Counted from the stretch's first letter, positions 1 to 11,120 are shown. The stretch is 64,000 nucleotides of DNA from Rhexocercosporidium sp. MPI-PUGE-AT-0058 (GCA_020746875.1 JAGTJL010000026.1:124001-188000), one strand, 5' to 3'. Made by a program: numbers and translations. Notes: generated by a model from the sequence alone, not told the origin.

Positions 1-856
1 CTTGAAAGTGTGGGCAAAGTTGGGTGGGGTGGGAATATAAATCGGTGAGCTTGGGGGTTAGGTAGATAGACTTGAGGATTAGTATCGTAAAGTGTTGTTA
101 GATTTTGATACCCGTGCTGCCTCCATTTGAGAGCGTCGTACCAATTTGCAATTTTGTTCCCAAAGCCTCTGCTTTAAAAGTGACATTTTGATGCATGGTC
201 AAGCTCGAAGGCGGTGAAGTGCTGAAACACCGGAAATGTTGGTGATTTCTTGGAATAACATTTTTTAGACTTCGACTCTCAGCTCACGCATTCCGAAGTG
301 CAATGATGCTTTTGGGGGGTGCCAAGCTTCTCAATCCACCTTTTCTGTGCTTCAACTTAGCGTGCACAAGATGGACATTCACAAACGTCAACACCTCGGA
401 ACATGTCCTATCCATATAAATGACCATGAATCTTCATACATTTTGTTGCAGCAAACAATGGCAGTAATTCTGAAGCCTTGAAGTTTTCCGAAAATAAAGT
501 ATTCCAAGGAAGGCAGTTCTTTTCTCTGCTTCCCGAGGCGAACACATCCCGCGTTCATCTCCCCCTGTCTTAAACGAGCGCCGCGACCAAAGGTCTAAAC
601 CCACATTGGGCTACCAAGCAGCCCCTTCAGCCTCATGGCGTCAAGCTTCAGCGCTGGAATATTGAGGCTTGAAACATTATTGAGGGCCTGGAATATTGAT
701 TCCGACAAGCTAAAATGGTTTTGACTTTTCCTTTCCATGATCCTCCCTCCTCGCGAATCAGATAGATTTGTCTCTTGCAACTACTTCAGTTCCACTTTGT
801 AATTTTTAATTTGGCCCAGAAGCAGCAGAGGTCATCGCCTCGCGACTCCTCTGACG
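1..856. other. Non-coding flank upstream of the GH128 gene
   Basis: Composition is ordinary for single-copy fungal DNA and I see no coding frame I would defend on either strand. The last part (about 780-856) would hold the 5' UTR and promoter of the glycosidase starting at 857. No clear TATA or other named site is visible. Confidence 0.5.
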
Positions 857-1926
857 ATGCGTGCCGATCTTTTTGCGCTTTCTGTCTTCACATTCATTTT
901 CTCATCTTCTGTCCTAGCACAATATCCCACGTCCCCAAAACGCGGTCTCGTATCCGTCGGGACGAACAATCCTCAAGACGAGGGCATCTTCGTCAAGCCG
1001 AACAATGGCTTGACCTGGTACTACAACTACGGCATCTCGCCTACCACAGCATATGTCAACATCTCGCAGTCAGACATCGAATTCGTGCCTATGCTCTGGG
1101 GCGTGAGCAACATTACAGGCAGCTCGTTCCTGAAGAACATCACGACCATGATCGGGAAAGGACGAAATATCTCCCACGTTCTGAGCTTCAACGAGCCCGA
1201 TGTAAACTTTACAGCGAAAGGCAGCCAAGTCTCACCGGATGCCGCGGCGGCGAGCTGGATCTTGAACTTCGATCCGTTGCGGAAGATGGGGATCAAAGTC
1301 GGCGCTCCGGTCGTGTATGCGAACGAGACGGGGTTTGCGTGGTTGGATAAGTTCCATGCGGCGTGTGAGAAGAGGAAGTCGAACTGCACAGCGGATTTCA
1401 TGAATATACATGTTTTTGGGAATGTTTCGGTCATTGATAAGTACATTACGACGTATAAGAAGAAGTCAGTCTTTATCTGCATTAACTACTCTGCTTGTTG
1501 ATGGGGATGTCTTGCTGACTTGATAACGTTTTCGGCTGTAGATATCCTGGCATTCCACTTTGGATAACCGAGTTCGCTCTCGATTACTCTCCAGTTCTCG
1601 CCACGGAAGCGAATTTCAACCAGACCATCGCGCTTTTCGATAACGATACAGCCATAGAGAGATACTCGTATTTCGGGTCTTTTAGGTCGTCGGATAGTGG
1701 TGTGGGGTGGAACGCGACCATGTTAGACACCATGGGGGATCTGACGAATATCGGGAGTTGGTATCTGGGTGGAGGAATGGTGGGAGCTAAGACGACTACT
1801 TCTTCTTCTTCTTCGCCGGCGGCGACTAGCAGTACGAAGAGCTCGGATGGATCTAGAGGAATCGCCGGTGGCTTTGGGCTTGTTGGGATGATGATGCTTT
1901 TAAGTGGGATGACTTTAGGTTTGTAA
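857..1926 (+). CDS. GPI-anchored GH128 (Asl1-like) glycoside hydrolase
   Basis: Two exons, 857-1464 and 1542-1926, joined across a 77-bp intron (GTCAGT donor, GCTGTAG acceptor; the split codon stays Lys), give 330 residues. Residues 1-21 form a signal peptide ending VLA. The catalytic core runs from about 28 to 270, with FNEPD (E113) as the likely acid/base and WITEFA (E213) as the likely nucleophile, the two-glutamate layout of the Asl1-like family (CAZy GH128, endo-beta-1,3-glucanase where characterised). Several N-x-S/T sequons are present. A Ser/Thr-rich stretch (about 285-307) and a hydrophobic tail ending at the stop predict a GPI anchor, so the enzyme should sit on the cell wall or plasma membrane. 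The fold type and anchor are well supported; glucanase specificity is inferred from the family. The gene appears intact. Confidence 0.9.
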
Positions 1927-2040
1927 ATAAGTTCAAGTTCAGCAGCCCGACGAACTCTTCCAACATGGCCAGTCACGGCTCAAATTAATCCTTACAAGCC
2001 GAAAATTGCAATATGTCTCATTACTTCGTTCTGTCTACAT

Positions 2041-3823
2041 CTAAATCGTAAACTCTAGCCCTAGAAATCTTCTCCATAGCAATTTCAGGCACGCCATCCA
2101 CCAACCCACATTCGCTCTCCTATCCTCGGCCTCCTCGCTCGCTACCGCAGGAGCATTCGGATCCGCAACATCTACAATCTCCATCTCTGCATCACACCAC
2201 CTTCTCCTACCTCATGCTCCACCGGTAATACTGGACCTTCCTCTCCCCAACATGCTCAAGCAAGTGATCGGCGTCCTAATGAATGGCATTCTAGTGTTGG
2301 AGTACAGGAGTATTGAAAGCTTCAGCCATCTCGTTCAAAGCGCGGATGATGTCTGATGTAGGATTACAGAATTGAACCGCGCAGTTCTGGCCAATTTTGA
2401 CGAATTCCTCATCGGTTGCGTTGAGGCATGTTGCTGCGATGATGTTGTATACGTCTGTTGTGAGGGGAGTTACGTTGGAATTTAGAAATGGACCGAGCTT
2501 GAAGTAGCTACGATACAGCTACCTGAGTGTGAGAGCCAACCTGTTGGTGGTAACATTTGCCGAGTGTCCAGTGAGATTGTCGCCAATTAGGTTCGGATTC
2601 TGCTAGGACATAGGTTTGAAGTTGAATGGGTCTTGGCTTGGATCGATACGTGTCACGGCAGCTTGGCTGCTACCGTTGGCTTGTTGGGTATTGATTATTA
2701 AGAAATATTTGATCAGTGCTGGGGGGAAAGTACACGAGTGTGTTGTTTTGGTGCCGTTGCAGTTCATGCTTATCACTGTGCCGTCGGCGTTGGTGTCGTT
2801 CAGTTGCTGAAGCGATGTGTATGAAACCTCTAGTTGCATTTGCATCTGAACAGTGCTGTTATCTGCGTCTGCAACACTGGGCACATCGGAGAAGAACACA
2901 CTAAAGACTTCGGAACCTAAAGGTAACTGGGTTGGGATGGTATTGAGATCTCCAGCTTTGATGGGATCTGGGTGTCGCTGTTGAGCTGGAATATGGGACA
3001 GGGATTTTTTATACCGTGTAGACTGATACGTAGCCTAGTGCTCGGATGAGGCTAGTGTAAGTTCCGTTTCATCTACTTATGATGGGCTCTATAGAGATCC
3101 TGTCTGTATAGTTCTTCGTGGCGGAAGAGAACTCGTTTGTGTAAAAGCTAGCACCTCGCCCATAGATGATGCTCCCCAGATTTACTCCAGTGTATCCGAC
3201 CGGGATCTGGTCAGCGATTTGAGCGTTTAAGGTGACGGATGAGTCCCCAGTGTACGGTTTCGTGGTCAGGGACCGTTATATAAGAGGACCTTGAGCCATC
3301 GCAGCTATCGCGGCTCTAATTGTAGCAACAAAAATAATGTTTATTTCTTTCCCGGCCAGCACGGGATTCTTGACACTCGTTCCGAATCTGTAGTCCTGGT
3401 CTGTAAATATATTAGCCGAGAACCCCTGTGTAGAAGAGATGGAGACCTACCAAGACTTTTGACTGTTCCTCCGACAAGTGTCTGTCTCCGCCAAGCCATT
3501 GTAATACCACCTTTGACAGCTAATCCTATCAAGAATGAGATGATGCTGTGCGCGATCGATAGTGTGATGAGAGACATGGAAATTTCTCGGCCACGAACAC
3601 TTCCGACGTGGACTGAAGTCGGCCATTGTTGCTTACCGTTAATGCAGACGACGAATACAACAGCTCCGACGATGGTCAAGATGACAACGAGCAGTTCTGC
3701 TGCATTGGACCAGGGAATGTGGTAGAGGTATTTTTTGACCGTGGGCGCTGGACGCTGGGTTTCAGTGTCTGAATTGGAGCTGTCAGTCATGGACTGGAGG
3801 GCGACTGGGCTCTTTCTTCTCAT
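2041..3823 (-). pseudogene. Broken multi-pass fungal membrane protein (DUF3176-like)
   Basis: The reading starts at 3823 with a short polar N-terminus, a transmembrane helix (AAELLVVILTIVGAVVFVV), a WPT motif, a second helix, and the GITMAWRRQTLVGGT signature of large fungal proteins of unknown function. A 50-bp intron (3401-3450) is intact. Downstream the frame carries stops at 3276-3278, 3069-3071 and 3009-3011, then shifts. The ectodomain continues at 2603-2908 with several N-glycosylation sites, then more stops near 2520 and 2200-2300, a family-typical AEAFNTPVL ... VGERKVQY stretch, another frameshift near 2240, and a C-terminal frame (DVADPNAPAV, NVGWWMAC) ending at TAG 2041-2043. The last transmembrane segment expected before AEAFNTP seems deleted. 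Assignment to DUF3176-type proteins is from memory of the family; that the gene is dead is seen directly. Confidence 0.75.
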
Positions 3824-4875
3824 TCGACATTTCTGCCATATGCAATGTGATTCTGGTCAGTATTAGATTTTAATGCAAGTTTCAAAGGTAAAAAAAATGG
3901 AAACTAGGAAATGAGAAATGGGATTTGGCGTTACGGGAATTTCTCATGTGCTCTTAGACCTTTGAGGACTTACACCACTCTACGCTTTTCTCCCAGGGCG
4001 CTTTAGGCAAAGAAGCTCTATAACCTGAGATTCTAAGTGGTGGAGACGAGCTTTCATGATGCTGCTTCTAAACTTCTCGTGGTTGTGGCGTTGCGTGGTG
4101 GTACTAGCGCTAGCTGAAGACTTGGCTCGACGGATCTGGCGCGGTCTGTCAATGCTGATCGACAAAAGCTTTAGTTGTCTGGGCTTAAAAGCAGTCTTTT
4201 TTTTTGGTTGGAGTTATAGGCTGGTAGTAAGACCAACGCGGGGAGATGCTTCAACTAACTTTCAAGAGGCTGAGTGTTTAAAAATGAGAACCATGACTTG
4301 CTTGCACGTGCCGAACAGAACTTGTGATAGAACACGAAGGTTGTGACTCCAAAGTACCGAGAAGTATTCAAAGCAGGAAATAGGAGATTGCCATGTTTGT
4401 AGATTCTCTATAGTATTCGGGGCTTTCTTTCTTGTGGTGGTTGCATTATTTCCCCTGCAAAAGTTGGAATATTGGAAAGCATGGGAGGAAAACACTGCGA
4501 ACGTTTGATTCCAGATATGAAGACTTCATATTGATGCTGAATGTATTACCTCAATGTGAGAAATGTGTCCGCGTGAATCTAGAGGTGGAGAGCAGCAGAT
4601 CTTCTACATCTGGGAGTACAACGAGTCGCACTCCAAAGTAGGACGTCAATACTTAGAGATTTTACTTAAATATAAGGTTTAGCATATGATTTTGCAGAAT
4701 ACTTTCCCCTCAGAAATGAATAAGGTAGTAGCAAAACGGGTAGTCGCATCGAGAATGAATTTATTCTTTGCTCAGCGATTTCTCACTCCACTCAACTTCA
4801 ACTTCATCAACGGCCACACCGGATCTGATTTCTGCCTTTCTAGATCAAAGTTCAAACGACAAAATCCACAAATCA
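3824..4875. other. Unassigned single-copy-like sequence
   Basis: Short open frames exist on both strands (for example 4056-4346) but none shows a domain, splice pattern or codon character that I can support. The first 100-200 bases probably hold the promoter of the dead minus-strand gene ending its 5' side at 3823. Confidence 0.4.
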
Positions 4876-5449
4876 ATGAGATTAGCCATAATATTTGCTC
4901 TTATCTCCGTCGCGACTTCACCTGCCTCCTCAGCAGGCATTTTGGCCAAGGATCGCCGTAGCTGCTTCACCAAACGCGGAAGTCAACATCCTACAGACCT
5001 GTTGGCTCAGCTTCTTCGTCAACCTCAACGCCACTCTCCCGAACAAGAGCTCGGTAGAGGATTTAAAGATATTTTCCGAAGGAAATAAAGTCGTCCTTCC
5101 CGGCTTTGCTGGGGCTGGAAATGGATTTTCTCCGCTACATCCCATGGTTGTCGTACATCGTTGACAAAGTCTGCCAGCCATCTTTACTTCAGTAAGAATT
5201 CAAACCCTCTCAGTAACGTCCACTCCCTACAGCGTTCATTCCCGCATAATCTCAAAAAGCCCATGGCCGTCCGAATCCGAAATCTGTAGAAAAAGCTCAT
5301 CGTTAGCTTGCGTTGAACACCCATATCTATGTTTAGAGCGTCCTTCTCAATCCCTCAAAAATTGCAAAGCTCTATCAGATGCTAGATATTCAGCTTATGA
5401 GCTCGCCAGCTACTCCTCACCTGACGTTACCTGTGGTCTTCCACGATGA
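4876..5449 (+). pseudogene. Possible degenerate small secreted protein
   Basis: ATG at 4876 opens a frame with a convincing signal peptide (about 20 residues ending PASSA), but that frame ends after 70 codons at 5088. Two overlapping frames look more protein-like downstream: one containing SFFVNLNATLPNKSS and KVVLPGFAGAG up to 5164, and another (MDFLRYIPWLSYIVDKVCQ) that runs into a GTAAGA/ACAG intron (5192-5232, 41 bp) and then about 72 cysteine-containing codons to TGA at 5447-5449. The simplest reading is one secreted-protein gene broken by two frameshifts; chance overlap of unrelated frames cannot be excluded. No family recognised. Confidence 0.3.
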
Positions 5450-5818
5450 GAATTTCACCCGTGCTTCGATGCCCACTCTATCGAGCACTGAGTCAACACG
5501 TGGATAGACAAAGCAATAAGATTTGAGTGGTTCCAGTCCGTAGTCGGGTGCTGGGATGGATGTCTAGGATTTGCGCATGCTGAGTTGCTCACGTGTTGAC
5601 ATGTTCACGTGCTCAGATCACGAGAACAGTCGGTGTGCTTCATGTCTTAGGACCCGTATACTTATCAAAATAGCCATCTGCTCAGGCTACTTGACGATTG
5701 TTTTGGAGCTTGGTCGTAATTCTGAAGTTCTCACAGCTTTCTGGTCTCAAAACGTCGAAGTGTCGATCAGTCACATTTCAACCTAAGCACCAAGACGAAA
5801 GATAGCAGTCACACAAAG
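5450..5818. other. Intergenic, promoter side of the next gene
   Basis: A short plus-strand frame (5571-5786) lacks any protein-like feature. Immediately upstream of the ATG at 5819 the sequence is A/C-rich (AGCAGTCACACAAAG), a common fungal start context. Confidence 0.4.
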
Positions 5819-6757
5819 ATGCAGAACAACCAAGCATGGAACAATAACGATCCTTCAGGCTCACCGGCAAAGTCGGACCTCAAATATGCACGCATGAAAC
5901 AAGTCACCAAAACCGCAGTCAGGAAATTCGGTCCCTTTTTGTTGACCGGCTTGGCCGCAGTCGCCGAGCATCACTGGCTGAAGAAAGATGACGAAGAGGA
6001 AGGACACTCAAGAGGGGGGCATTCCAGAGAACCCCATTCCGATCGAGATAAACATCAAGAATGGAACGACGAGTCAGAGGTTCGAGAATTGCGAGAGGAA
6101 GTAGCCAAACTCCGAGATGATCTAAAGCGAACCGACCGAGACGAAGGAGCAAGAGCACCACCACCAAGCTCACCCAGACCCCCATCTCTAGTACGAGATC
6201 CTCGATACCTTCACGACGAGTATGCTCCACGCGAAAAAGAATTCGTAAGAATGCCATTCGCGCCCACACCGCCATTCTCATTCCCTGCACCCTTCCCAGA
6301 AATGCGGATTCCAAGACCACCACAACTGTACGATCCGCCAAGTTCATCGCGGAGTTCTCTCGATCGAGGATTTCGACACTCACGGTCTCGTCGACGACGA
6401 ACGGAGCATCGGCATCTGTCCATACCGAGACGGATCCCGCATCATCCAGACATCACGGCCAAAGCCTGGCATGCTGGGAAAGTAGCTGCTGTTGCTGGAC
6501 TGGTCGAGGTGTTGCATGTTGATGATGGGAAGGGGGATTGGTGTGGGGAGAAAGGGTTGAGGGTTGGGACTACGGCTGCGGCTTCGTTTGGCTCGACGTA
6601 TGCTAGGGAGAGGAATCCGGTGGATTATAGGATGAGGGAGGTGGTTGCAGATGTGGGCACTGGGGTTTTGGTTAGTAGGTTGGTATATGGGAAGGCGAGA
6701 AGGGAGGATGGGAGGAGGCCGGATAGTGGAAGTAGGAGATGGACGTTTTGTCTTTGA
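5819..6757 (+). CDS. Unknown 312-residue protein, coiled coil plus conserved C-terminal domain
   Basis: Single exon of 312 codons. I do not recognise a named family. Residues 1-50 are mildly basic with a short hydrophobic run (GPFLLTGLAAVAE, 38-50). Residues 55-110 are highly charged with a heptad-like ELREEVAKLRDDL segment suggesting a coiled coil. Residues 112-180 are proline-rich, 186-198 is an Arg/Ser-rich patch (HSRSRRRR), and 212-296 is a compact Gly/Ala/Val-rich domain (KAWHAGKVAAVAGLVEVL, RVGTTAAASFGSTYA, REVVADVGTGVLVSRLVYG) that resembles the C-terminal block of other uncharacterised fungal proteins with low-complexity N-termini. No signal peptide. The C-to-G base shift about two thirds through the gene matches the other intact genes here, which supports it being real. 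Confidence 0.75.
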   Translation: MQNNQAWNNNDPSGSPAKSDLKYARMKQVTKTAVRKFGPFLLTGLAAVAEHHWLKKDDEEEGHSRGGHSREPHSDRDKHQEWNDESEVRELREEVAKLRDDLKRTDRDEGARAPPPSSPRPPSLVRDPRYLHDEYAPREKEFVRMPFAPTPPFSFPAPFPEMRIPRPPQLYDPPSSSRSSLDRGFRHSRSRRRRTEHRHLSIPRRIPHHPDITAKAWHAGKVAAVAGLVEVLHVDDGKGDWCGEKGLRVGTTAAASFGSTYARERNPVDYRMREVVADVGTGVLVSRLVYGKARREDGRRPDSGSRRWTFCL

Positions 6758-7489
6758 TTTGGGTTTTAGCTGGATGCTGGTAATGGTGATTTTTCTTCTC
6801 GTTTCTAAGAGAGGCGAGGACGGTCAGACGTAGGTGAGGATTTTTGTCTTTCAATATGCAGAAACGTTGATTGATAATTGTGTTTTCTAAATTAATAGAC
6901 AGATTCTAATTAGACGTGACATCCAATATCTGATTCAAAAGTGGTGTTTATACACCCTCCTTGGTGACTTCGCGCCCAAATTTTCATTTCTGGAGTAAAT
7001 GGAACAGAGATCTTAGTGACGGTTTTCAGCTAGAGCATCAATCAAATGGGGACTGTAATGCTAAGACTCAACACCTCTCACTTATGATCTACCTACAGAA
7101 TCAAGTCCCAGAGGAATTTTAGTGCTTGCTACCAATTTTTAATTTCACGAAGGCTAAACTATCTAGCACTAGCTCTTTCTAGGTGTACAAAAGAGATGCG
7201 AAGACTGGAACCTCTATGACAGAAGAGTGCCACTTTAGTAGGCACGGTTGCAGGTAATGCTGCCCGTTCTCACATGCAAAATTTATTTAAAAGTATAAGG
7301 AAATTCCAGAATCGTTCCTACCTCCATTCTCATCACAGCCTCCATACTCTTCAAATAGAATCCTTCTCTTTATAGTTAGCAGAAATTGCAACTAAAGTCG
7401 CCTAAGACAGTACATCACCTTATTAGATTTAATCTCTGATACAAGTGTGCAAGTATTCTTTTTTAAATAGAACAGCTGGTTGTTAAACC
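6758..7489. other. Intergenic, no gene seen
   Basis: AT-leaning but not RIP-like sequence after the stop at 6757. No splice-compatible coding frame or RNA gene was recognised. Composition drops sharply near 7490, where the retroelement fragment begins. Confidence 0.45.
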
Positions 7490-8390
7490 AGGCTTAGTCC
7501 CGACGTGCATTCATATTCGTTATATATTATAATAATTCCTGATTAATTAATTCTCGTTTAAATATAATAACTTATTATATAGCGGATCTTAGTAGCTCTT
7601 AGCGCTCTGGCTTTTTTAATTATCGTTTAGAGATTTTACTAAGTTCTTACCGAGGTTTAAGTTGGTATTGTAGGCTTTATTAGCGTTAATAAAGTCTTAT
7701 AAACCAAATTCGGCGACGGCAGCTTCTCGGTAAACGGTTTTTTTCTTCGCTAATCCGAATTTTCTTTTAGTTTTATTATTAAGTTTTCCTTTTCATTCTT
7801 TTAAAAGTAGTCTTAAGCGAGATATTTACTCTTACTATAAGTATAATATAATCTTTTTTATCGCTTTTATTTGTATTAAGTCGTGATAATTACACTTATT
7901 ATTAAAGTAAGGCTAGAAACGTTTATGCCTTTTCTTATAGTTTTATAAGAATTAAGGTTTTCGGAATTAAAATAAAGTAAAATAATCCTTACGTTCTCGT
8001 TAACGCTCTTAAATTCGGTTATTAATTTCGATCGAGTTTTTAATTAATTCGTCTAGCATAATTATTTTCGGTATTTAAGAGAGTTTGTTTTTAATACAAT
8101 CCCCAAAGCTTTTATAATATTAGGCCCTTAAATCTTTATTTATTTATTTAAACCGTAAGGCGTAATAATTAAACTCCGCCGTGAACTTATAAACGGTTCC
8201 TCGTTAATGTAAGTCGAGCAGGTGTTTTCCCGCTTACTCGGTTTTATTAAGGTCTTCGAAGACCCTTTTGATTACAGTTATAAATCCGATAATAATTCGG
8301 AAATGACTTTACCTTTTTTTATTATAATAAAAGAGTATTTCCCTTAGATATTATTTAATAAGTAATTACTTAAGGCGGGTTCGATCCAGT
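7490..8390 (-). mobile_element. RIP-decayed Gypsy gag fragment
   Basis: AT-rich with almost no CpA/TpG. Read on the minus strand from about 8240 to 7960 it shows a Gypsy-type Gag: FTAEFNYYALRFK, then a decayed Trp/Gln-bearing stretch, KNKLS, IIMLDELIKNSIEINNRI and ERKDY. This matches the usual Gag pattern of EFQ-Y, a DELI--SI-IDNR helix and an ER-RER basic tail. Stops fall where Trp or Gln codons are expected, as RIP produces. Further 3' on the minus strand (7900-7600) another frame shows KRKFGLAKKKTVYREAAVA. No LTR, protease or RT was seen, so this is a truncated piece. It ends against the broken propeller gene at about 8400. Confidence 0.55.
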
Positions 8391-8482
8391 AGGCGGCTGT
8401 GTTTCGGAGGAAGACGCGAGAAGGGGCTTCTTGGTAGAGTCTTTTGAGGCTAGCAACATTCCTACATGTACTAGAGATAGGG

Positions 8483-8942
8483 ACTAATTCAATCGGTTTC
8501 GATGTACTCCCTGGTCATCTTTACTCATGACGAGAATGCCGTACCTGTCGCCCCTGCGACATTTATTGCCTCCTCGGCTACACAGGAAGGTGTACAGGTA
8601 TTGTGGGACGACTTTACCATTGACCGAGAAGGAAATGCGTTTGTGGCTACGGAGAATGGAAATGGGATCCAGAAGGTTACACCAAAATGGGCAGTCAGTG
8701 TGGTTGCTGGGAATTTGAACACCACGGAGCTGGCAGAACCGACGTCGGCGATTTTTGGTTGAACATTGAGGGATCAAGGTGTGCTTTATGTTACCACTGC
8801 TGGCGGGATTGGAAAAAGCTTGTATCAGGATGGACAGCGGGTGATTGTACGGGCGCAGATTGTTGCCGTGGATGTGGGAGCGGGAAGCTGCAGGTTGACG
8901 TTGAACTTGGCATCTTCGTTTTCCAGGTGTGTCTATCCCTAA
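8483..8942 (+). pseudogene. Broken six-bladed propeller (SMP-30/NHL-like) protein, 3' part
   Basis: The frame at 8483-8526 gives SIGFDVLPGHLYS, then a TGA and a frame change. The frame from 8502 carries WDDFTIDREGNAFVATENG and VVAGNLNTTELAEPTSAIFG, then an in-frame TGA (8760-8762), and continues without shift through GVLYVTTAGGIG and AQIVAVDVG to TAA at 8940-8942. This order (DDF-D--GN-YIATG, AG-LN-T-LA-PTSA-FGR, LYVTTAGG, G-VV-VD) is the C-terminal blade pattern of fungal secreted SMP-30/gluconolactonase-like proteins. At the 8760 stop relatives have Arg, so CGA to TGA is the likely lesion. The 5' half is missing; Gypsy gag debris occupies that place. Confidence 0.7.
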
Positions 8943-9567
8943 GCCGCGGACTCGCTTGGGAATTTTAGTGTGGCCAATCAAGTCGCTGGGATCCTGACAT
9001 ATGTGGCCGTGCACTCAATGTTTTCAGACTAAAGTTCCCTAGCGCCGCTTAGGGGATATCACGTCAAAACAGATATTCGCCTCATGAAGAAACATATTGG
9101 TGACCTTAATTGTCAGCGGGGGTTCAGTTGGGGGGGCCGCCAAGCATAGAAATGTCGTCATTCGAAAGGTGAGCAACTGATCTGCATTAGCATGGATTCG
9201 CTCCTATGGCCTGAATGGGATATTTTACGAGAGCTGGGCTGATCATGGATATTCTCAAGGGAAGGATGGTGGATGGTGACACAAAATACGTCAGGCTGCA
9301 GGCGATGCTTCCCGTCAGCTGCAATCCTGTCGCCAAACCACATAAGAGTCTGGAGCAGGGGGTTGTTTCTTGGCGAAAGCCCAACCCCAAGTAATAAATT
9401 CTCTATCCTTTCCCTCCCTCTAGTTTCAAAATTATTGCCTCGTGTGATGCTCAGGATTCTTCAGAGCTTCACTTGGCCATTTTTTCCGCTATCGAGAGTC
9501 AAGCGAGCCGAGGCATGTACCTGAGCTCTTGGTCGGCTAGGCTGATTGGAGGAGATCTTCACACAAA
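8943..9567. other. Intergenic, upstream of the seven-helix protein gene
   Basis: Normal composition. Short frames on both strands (for example 9158-9524) show no recognisable domain. The stretch before 9568 (GATCTTCACACAAA) is a plausible start context. A remote 5' exon of the next gene in this interval cannot be excluded, since the coding frame at 9568 lacks a signal peptide. Confidence 0.4.
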
Positions 9568-11120
9568 ATGGCAGGCACATCAGCTGTACCAATCGCCTGT
9601 TCGAATATTGGTTCTGGGGGGAGGTTGTCGTGTTGCTACGCAAATGATCAGAACAATGCGATTTGCGAAGATCTCTTTGGTGGTAGCAGCTTTCTAGCAA
9701 ATGGATGCTTAACCGGAAACTGCATCAACGACTGCTCTCCTCGAAAACTCTACAACTCTACTCTTCAAGAGGCGAGCATGGGAACTGGCCAAAGACCCAT
9801 AGCGAAGTATATGGCCTGCGCCAATATCCCATCTATTGCGGGCTACATCAACCAGAATGTTCTATCTTCCAACATAACGAACTCGATCCAAGGCTTTATC
9901 TCTGCACATACCACGGACGAAAGTCTTCGAAATGTCACGTCAGCGGTCACGGACTGTATATCTTCAACTTGTAGGGCATCACGGAATTCGAAATCGTGCT
10001 ATACGGATTATTGTTCACCTGTGAGGCTCCTACGAAACAATACTTCGCCAGATCTTGAGGCAATCAACACATGTCTAAACACACTTTGCGGCGGCGGGGT
10101 GAAGTATTTACCCTGGGCTGATGCAGACATTATTGGTATCGGAGTATGTTATCCGATCAAGCTATCCTACCACAATTGAAATGCTAACCAATCCAGGTAT
10201 TCATATCTTATGTTATGCAACTGATCTTCATCGGTTGCCTTTGGCTGGGGTTCCTAATCTTTGCAATTCGCCAACGCAAAAACAGACAGCCCCAACGGCC
10301 CCCAAATCCCGGCGAACACTACAAAATTGGAACAAACCTCCTCTCATCCTTTCATGCCTCACAATGTTTCTTCAGCGCAACACTCATGATTGCCTCTCTA
10401 AACTACGGCATCTACACTCCATCCATGCTCGTAACCTTCCTCCTCATTCCTTTAGCAACAAACAGTATACTCCCCATCATATTCGCTTACCTCCTCTTAT
10501 TATACCACAAGAATTCATCCACAGGAACCACCCTGCTAACACTTACCGTCTACGTCCTTTCTTCCGTCGTTTACTGGAGCCTATACACTCAAGTCATTCC
10601 TTTAGGAAATTCCATCACAACAGAAGAGATCTATCAGAATTTTCGATTCAAACTTTCTGCTATACCTGCTTGTGGAGGATTTTCTGGTTTATCTATTTGT
10701 GATGTTAATAGGGTTTCCAGTCCAGCGTTGTTTAACGCTGGAAACGCTAGTATGAGATTGAAAGTCATTACGCCGATGATTTGGGGATATTCTACATTGA
10801 TTCTTCTAATTTTATTGGTATATCAAGTTCATCGATGGCGCGCTGGGAAAGGTGAAAGGAAATGGGATACGAAGAATATGGTTTGGTTGTACTGGTGTTC
10901 CACAGTACTTTTTCTTGCTTGTGGGGGGATGCAGCTTAATATTCTTTGGATTGCGGAGGAGTTGCATATGATTGATCCGAAGGGTTGGACGTTTGGACAG
11001 ATTGTTGCCGTTACAGTTTGGATTCCACCGTTGTTGGAATATTCTTATTGCGAGGTAAAGGAGGTGATAAGGGATTGGCGGGGAAAACGTGGCGGAAGTG
11101 AAGAACAGAAGAATTCATGA
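9568..11120 (+). CDS. Cysteine-rich ectodomain plus seven-transmembrane protein
   Basis: Two exons, 9568-10143 and 10197-11120, with a 53-bp intron (GTATGT donor, GCTAACC branch site, ATCCAG acceptor, phase 0), give 499 residues. Residues 1-192 are rich in Cys (LSCCYAND, GNCINDCSP, CLNTLCGG) and N-glycosylation sites. Seven hydrophobic segments follow at about 193-217, 239-263, 267-295, 304-326, 382-404, 419-444 and 457-476, with an outside loop between 4 and 5 containing a Cys pair (about 350-360) and a basic C-tail. The layout is that of a fungal receptor-like membrane protein, but there is no CFEM cysteine spacing and I do not recognise the family. The start has no cleavable signal peptide, so either TM1 is the topogenic signal or an upstream exon was missed. 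The gene appears intact. Confidence 0.8.

Noticed and set aside
1027..1976. Minus-strand open frames at 1027-1482 and 1584-1976
   Set aside because: They overlap the well-supported GH128 exons in antisense and show no domain; treated as shadows.
2968..3011. A 44-bp intron to bypass the stop at 3009-3011
   Set aside because: Splicing GTATCA to TTCCAG leads into a frame with an immediate stop, so a frameshift is the better explanation.
3291..3725. 144-codon plus-strand frame
   Set aside because: Antisense to the transmembrane N-terminus and intron of the dead membrane protein gene.
5192..5232. 41-bp intron in the degenerate secreted-protein locus
   Set aside because: Kept only as part of a low-confidence pseudogene; shorter than the other introns here and no independent support.
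5919..6423. Minus-strand open frames opposite the 5819-6757 gene
   Set aside because: Antisense shadows of a long, compositionally typical coding frame; low-complexity translation.
8484..9014. 176-codon minus-strand frame
   Set aside because: It lies opposite the propeller pseudogene, whose sense-strand motifs are recognisable; the antisense translation has none.
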